Shown here: piece after piece, positions 60,738-64,000 of the stretch
Layout: every line of letters starts with the position of its first letter
Numbering within the stretch: the stretch's first letter is position 1
From: JTS-RE37 sp041743975
GTDB lineage: Bacteria > Bacteroidota > Bacteroidia > Flavobacteriales > Flavobacteriaceae
Length of the DNA: 64,000 nucleotides
Assembly: GCA_041743975.1 (NCBI GenBank)
Contig: JBGTLT010000066.1
Span: 40,571-104,570, forward strand
Direction of reading: 5' to 3'
Translations under genes and position numbers: made by a program
Notes under the pieces: generated by a model
Told to the model about the DNA's origin: nothing
The model's database searches: none
The model's input: only the letters and a program-made list of their open reading frames with translations

Positions 60738-61850
60738 ATGAAAAACACAGATCGAAGGCAATGGCTTAAAACTGTAGGGCTGAGTGGCAGCCTGGCTTTG
60801 CTGGGTGGATTTGAAGCCCTGTCCATAACCCCGCAAAATTCGACCGTTTGGAATCCCGGCCCGGTGAAACTGAATGCCAATGAAAATCCGTACGGACCTT
60901 CCCCCAGGGTCAGGAAAACGATCACCAATTCCCTTGATATTGCATGCCGATACCCTTTCGAGGCACTGACCGGCTTGGTAAAAATGATAGCTGAAAAGGA
61001 AGGTGTTTCCAAAGACCATGTGGTGGTCACGGGAGGTTCTACAGAGGGCCTCAAAGTGGCAGGCTTGCTATATGGCAGGGATGGCGGGGAAATCATCGCG
61101 GCCGATCCCACATTCCACGCACTTTTAACCTATGCAGAGAACTTTGGGGCGTCCGTTCACCGGGTCCCGCTAAACGACGCCCTGGAACATGACCTTGGCG
61201 CAATGGCTGCAAGGATCAATTCCAATACCAGGTTGATTTTCCTATGCAACCCAAACAACCCGACAGGCACCTTGCTGAAGCGGGATGCTGTCCTCGATTT
61301 CTGTACAATATATGATAGCAAAGCTGTTATTTTTAGTGATGAGGCCTATTATGATTTTATTACAGAACCTGATTACCCATCCATGGTCGATCTAGTAAAA
61401 GAAGGTCGGAATATCATTGTTTCTAAAACCTTTTCCAAGGTCTATGGCCTTGCAGGCATGCGGATTGGATACCTGATCGCCCAGCCGGAAACCGCTTCCC
61501 GCTTAAAGGATGGTGTAATGGCGATGAGCAATATACTAGCGATAGAAGCGGCCAAAGAAGCGTTACTGGATGATGAATTCTATAAATTCAGCCTTTTGAA
61601 AAATACAGAGGCTAAAAGCAGTATATATAGAACATTGGATGAGCTCAGACTGGAGTATATTCCCTCCCATACCAACTTTGTCTTTTTTAAAACCGGACGG
61701 CCTGTTTCGGAAATAATCGATGCCATGCGCAGGGAGGATATTGTGATAGGCAGGCCCTTTCCGCCCTTGCTGCACTGGGCACGCATCAGTACCGGAACCA
61801 TGGAACAGGTACACTTGTTCGGGCAGGCTCTGAAGAAAGTGATGGCATGA
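60738..61850 (+). CDS. Tat-signal PLP aminotransferase (HisC-like)
   Basis: 370 residues. Residues 6-11 read RRQWLK, a twin-arginine motif, followed by a hydrophobic run (about 13-28), so it is probably exported folded to the periplasm. The fold is aspartate-aminotransferase type I: NPNNPTG at the substrate/PLP region, FSDEAYYDF, and K234 in SKTFSKVYGLAGMR as the Schiff-base lysine. HisC-like in layout, but the Tat signal argues against ordinary histidine synthesis. Substrate unknown. Upstream gap (60553-60737) holds no consensus promoter. Confidence 0.85.
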   Translation: MKNTDRRQWLKTVGLSGSLALLGGFEALSITPQNSTVWNPGPVKLNANENPYGPSPRVRKTITNSLDIACRYPFEALTGLVKMIAEKEGVSKDHVVVTGGSTEGLKVAGLLYGRDGGEIIAADPTFHALLTYAENFGASVHRVPLNDALEHDLGAMAARINSNTRLIFLCNPNNPTGTLLKRDAVLDFCTIYDSKAVIFSDEAYYDFITEPDYPSMVDLVKEGRNIIVSKTFSKVYGLAGMRIGYLIAQPETASRLKDGVMAMSNILAIEAAKEALLDDEFYKFSLLKNTEAKSSIYRTLDELRLEYIPSHTNFVFFKTGRPVSEIIDAMRREDIVIGRPFPPLLHWARISTGTMEQVHLFGQALKKVMA

Positions 61851-62112
61851 TCCCGTAATCCGTTGCAACTAACTCAAAAATAGCGAACAATTTGTTTAAC
61901 CTATAACTGGCCCATAATGCTTTTCTGGTATCAGCTTAGCTTTCGGAAACGAAACCGATACACCGCTCAAACAACTGGCAATTATTGCAGATTTTTCACG
62001 TTTATTACCTAACATAAAATTCACAGGCCATGATTTTGGACAGTAACAAATGGTACTATCCCACCCATAACCCTTTGAGATCATTACCCGTGCCAGCTTA
62101 GACTTACTAATT

Positions 62113-62973
62113 ATGAAAAACCTGATAATCAATTTTACCCCAACGGGGATGATACCTATGAAAAAAATGACCCCCCACGTTCCTGTAAGCGTCGATGAAA
62201 TAGTGGAGGATGTTCATTCGGCCTGTAAATTGGGAATTACAATGGTCCATCTCCATGCAAGGGATGCCGATACGGAGGTACCCACCTACAAAAAGGAAAT
62301 TTATGGAGAGATCATCCGTGGAATACGCACCTTTGCCCCCGAACTTGTTATATGTGTTTCGTTGAGTGGCCGTAATTTTGGTAAACTGGAACAGCGTTCG
62401 GACCCGCTTTTTTTGGAGGGAGCCCTGAAACCAGATATGGGAAGTTTAACACTGAGTTCGCTGAACTTCAATACTATGGCCAGTATCAATAGCCCTTCCA
62501 TGGTCCAGGACCTTGCTTCAATCATGAAGAAAAAGGGTATTGTACCGGAACTGGAAGTCTTTGACAATGGAATGGTCAACTATGCAAAATACCTTGAGAA
62601 GAAAGGGTTACTGGAACCACCGTTTTATTTCAACCTGTTATTCGGAAACATTGCCTGTGCACAACCTGATCTGCTTCATACCGGCGTGATGATCAATGAC
62701 CTCCCGGGCGATGCTTTGTGGAGCCTTGCGGGGATAGGGGATTCCCAGCTAAAAATGAATTCACTTGCCATCGCCTTCGGTGGAGGGGTCCGTGTTGGGC
62801 TGGAGGATAATATCTGGTATGATGGAAAACGGACCAAACTGGCAACCAATTTGCAGCTTATCCAACGGATACATACCATTGCTGAGGCCAATTCCCGGGA
62901 GATCATGACCCCGGCAGAATTTCGTATTAAAATGAATATGAATGATGGCCGGGATACTTTTGGACGCGGTTGA
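62113..62973 (+). CDS. Beta-keto acid cleavage enzyme (BKACE, DUF849)
   Basis: 286 residues. The zinc ligands match the Kce numbering: H46 and H48 in VHLHARD and E231 in GLEDN. It cleaves a 3-keto acid with acetyl-CoA to give acetoacetate and a CoA ester. The keto-acid substrate is unknown for this branch. The 262-bp gap before it holds an open minus-strand frame (61896-62132) that I do not trust. 16 nt before the next gene. Confidence 0.88.
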   Translation: MKNLIINFTPTGMIPMKKMTPHVPVSVDEIVEDVHSACKLGITMVHLHARDADTEVPTYKKEIYGEIIRGIRTFAPELVICVSLSGRNFGKLEQRSDPLFLEGALKPDMGSLTLSSLNFNTMASINSPSMVQDLASIMKKKGIVPELEVFDNGMVNYAKYLEKKGLLEPPFYFNLLFGNIACAQPDLLHTGVMINDLPGDALWSLAGIGDSQLKMNSLAIAFGGGVRVGLEDNIWYDGKRTKLATNLQLIQRIHTIAEANSREIMTPAEFRIKMNMNDGRDTFGRG

Positions 62974-62989
62974 AGATTAGAATTTACAT

Positions 62990-63628
62990 ATGGAGAAAAT
63001 AGAAAACAGCAGGTTCTATAGAATACACATGGCATGGAGTCGGTTCCGCAACGGACTTGTCCTGTTCAGCGTACGGAACTTTATGACGCGTTTTGGTGTG
63101 GATATCGATCCATATTATTGGGAACGGGAAGGACTGGCACTAAGTAGTGAGCCACACATCCGGGGAGACGCATCAGCATACAGCATAGTACCCATTGAGG
63201 CTGAAGATATAAGGATATTGGACAACATAATGGGGATGGACCCTGCGCAGTTGAAAAAGGATATCGAAAATGGCCAATTCTGTATCGGACTGATGCATGG
63301 AAAGGATATAGCTGCCCTGATGTTTGCAGAGACGAAGGATTTTGCTTATAAATACCGGGCCTTTAAACTCGGACCAGGAGATGCCTACCTCCTTAACATG
63401 TATACCTACGAGGCTTACAGGGGTAAAAACCTGGCACCTTACCTTCGCTACCACAGCTATAAGGAATTGAAAAAGCGAGGAATTGACAATATTTACAGCA
63501 TAACGGGCTATTTCAATAAATCCTCCCTGAAATTCAAACAGAAACTGAAGGTGCAGCACCTGCAACTCTTCCTATACATCGGCTTGTTTAAAAAATTTCA
63601 CTGGAATTATAAATTAAAAGACTTTTAA
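62990..63628 (+). CDS. GNAT-family acetyltransferase
   Basis: 212 residues. The acetyl-CoA core is in the C-terminal half: LLNMYTYEAYRGKNLAPYLRYHSYKELKKRG, where YRGKNLAP stands for the R/Q-x-x-G-x-G/A loop. The N-terminal part (about 1-70) is basic and of unknown use. Sits 16 nt after the BKACE gene; with the aminotransferase it may belong to one pathway that continues beyond the window. Confidence 0.75.
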   Translation: MEKIENSRFYRIHMAWSRFRNGLVLFSVRNFMTRFGVDIDPYYWEREGLALSSEPHIRGDASAYSIVPIEAEDIRILDNIMGMDPAQLKKDIENGQFCIGLMHGKDIAALMFAETKDFAYKYRAFKLGPGDAYLLNMYTYEAYRGKNLAPYLRYHSYKELKKRGIDNIYSITGYFNKSSLKFKQKLKVQHLQLFLYIGLFKKFHWNYKLKDF

Positions 63629-64000
63629 TTCCATAAGAACTGACCACATACTATTTACCTGTTTTCATTTCGAAACCCTCCTGTTTTTCCAATTGATAAT
63701 GGAAAAATGAAGGCGCTGGACAAAGGGGATGCCCCCCTCAACAGAACCTGGTGGGGAATACCCAAGCCGCTTACCCTTCCACTTATTGGCATCCCCAACC
63801 CTCCTGCAGTTTGATTTGTTATATTCAAAATCGGTAAATCAGTATAGTTTGATCCCGAGGGGACCACAACCTGTTCGGCGGGGTTTATAATATAAATCCA
63901 AAAGGCCGGGGGCGGATAATATCAAAGTGGGAATCGGGAATTGAAAAATGCAGGTCTAAAACCCCTTCAATATCCTTTCACATGTATTAAATGAGGGGGC
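63629..64000. other. No convincing gene; one AT-rich inverted repeat
   Basis: The last 372 bp have no ORF I trust. A minus-strand open frame (63655-63867) reads low-complexity Gly/Pro/Ser sequence and is rejected. TTTTTCCA...TGGAAAAA (63684-63707, 8-bp perfect arms, 8-nt loop) stands 55 nt after the GNAT stop and may be a weak terminator. Confidence 0.4.

Noticed and set aside
61896..62132. Minus-strand open frame (MISKGYGWDS...KHYGPVIG) between the aminotransferase and BKACE genes
   Set aside because: Its composition looks protein-like, but the frame runs into the BKACE start, has no promoter and no recognisable family. It is left as unproven rather than annotated.
63655..63867. Minus-strand frame rich in Gly, Pro and Ser at the right edge
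   Set aside because: It starts at a GTG inside non-coding sequence, resembles no family and has the look of a chance frame.

Overview
This 64 kb window is chromosomal DNA from a member of the Bacteroidota, most likely a marine member of the Flavobacteriaceae. The evidence is the protein families: a DUF2911 protein, a DUF7935 protein, a stand-alone HsdR N-terminal domain protein, a SusD-free GH16 lipoprotein, a fused E1 alpha/beta dehydrogenase and a large metzincin lipoprotein with an LSSC lipobox. Several starts are also preceded by the Bacteroidota -7 promoter word TAnnTTTG. Base composition and codon use look even throughout. No tRNA, rRNA, IS element, prophage or CRISPR array is visible, so this is mostly housekeeping sequence with a few odd loci.

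Region by region. 1-4.2 kb holds glmM (partial), acpH, a gamma-glutamyltranspeptidase lipoprotein, ferritin and a GNAT enzyme. 4.2-6.0 kb is a LexA-like repressor with an operator array facing a 66-residue ORF that ends in a beta-clamp-type QLNLF motif, followed by a DUF4130 DNA-repair-associated protein. The usual radical SAM partner is absent. 6-23 kb holds uvrA, a LOG-family protein, a catalytically degenerate M1-like membrane protein, a fused E1 dehydrogenase, an M16 protease, a kinase/phospho-lyase fusion, doxX, holA, an HsdR_N protein and a glycosyltransferase. 23-41 kb holds an OmpA lipoprotein and a decayed OmpA-like paralogue, a metzincin, a YrdC/Sua5 protein, GH16, UvrD, DsrE, M20, patatin, M1, RecG and a frameshifted DUF2911 gene.

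41.6-59.6 kb is the amino-acid block. A plus-strand leuC-leuD-leuA-like-leuB operon converges on an MFS exporter. A minus-strand ilvD-ilvB-methyltransferase-ilvN-ilvC-aldehyde dehydrogenase operon makes the 2-ketoisovalerate that feeds leucine synthesis. Upstream of it lies a tightly overlapping NRAMP-like/pxpA/pxpB/pxpC operon for 5-oxoproline cleavage. The right end (59.8-63.6 kb) has a zinc-ribbon/nuclease-fold protein, a small membrane protein, a Tat-signal aminotransferase, a beta-keto acid cleavage enzyme and a GNAT protein, possibly the start of a biosynthetic cluster that continues past the window.

Three copies of a roughly 75-bp double-hairpin repeat lie just 3' of acpH, the M20 hydrolase and the aldehyde dehydrogenase, each in the same orientation as the gene before it. 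I found no certain new system. The best candidates for follow-up are the repressor/QLNLF-ORF/DUF4130 locus, the NRAMP homologue that lacks all metal ligands in the 5-oxoprolinase operon, and the possible attenuator in front of leuC.
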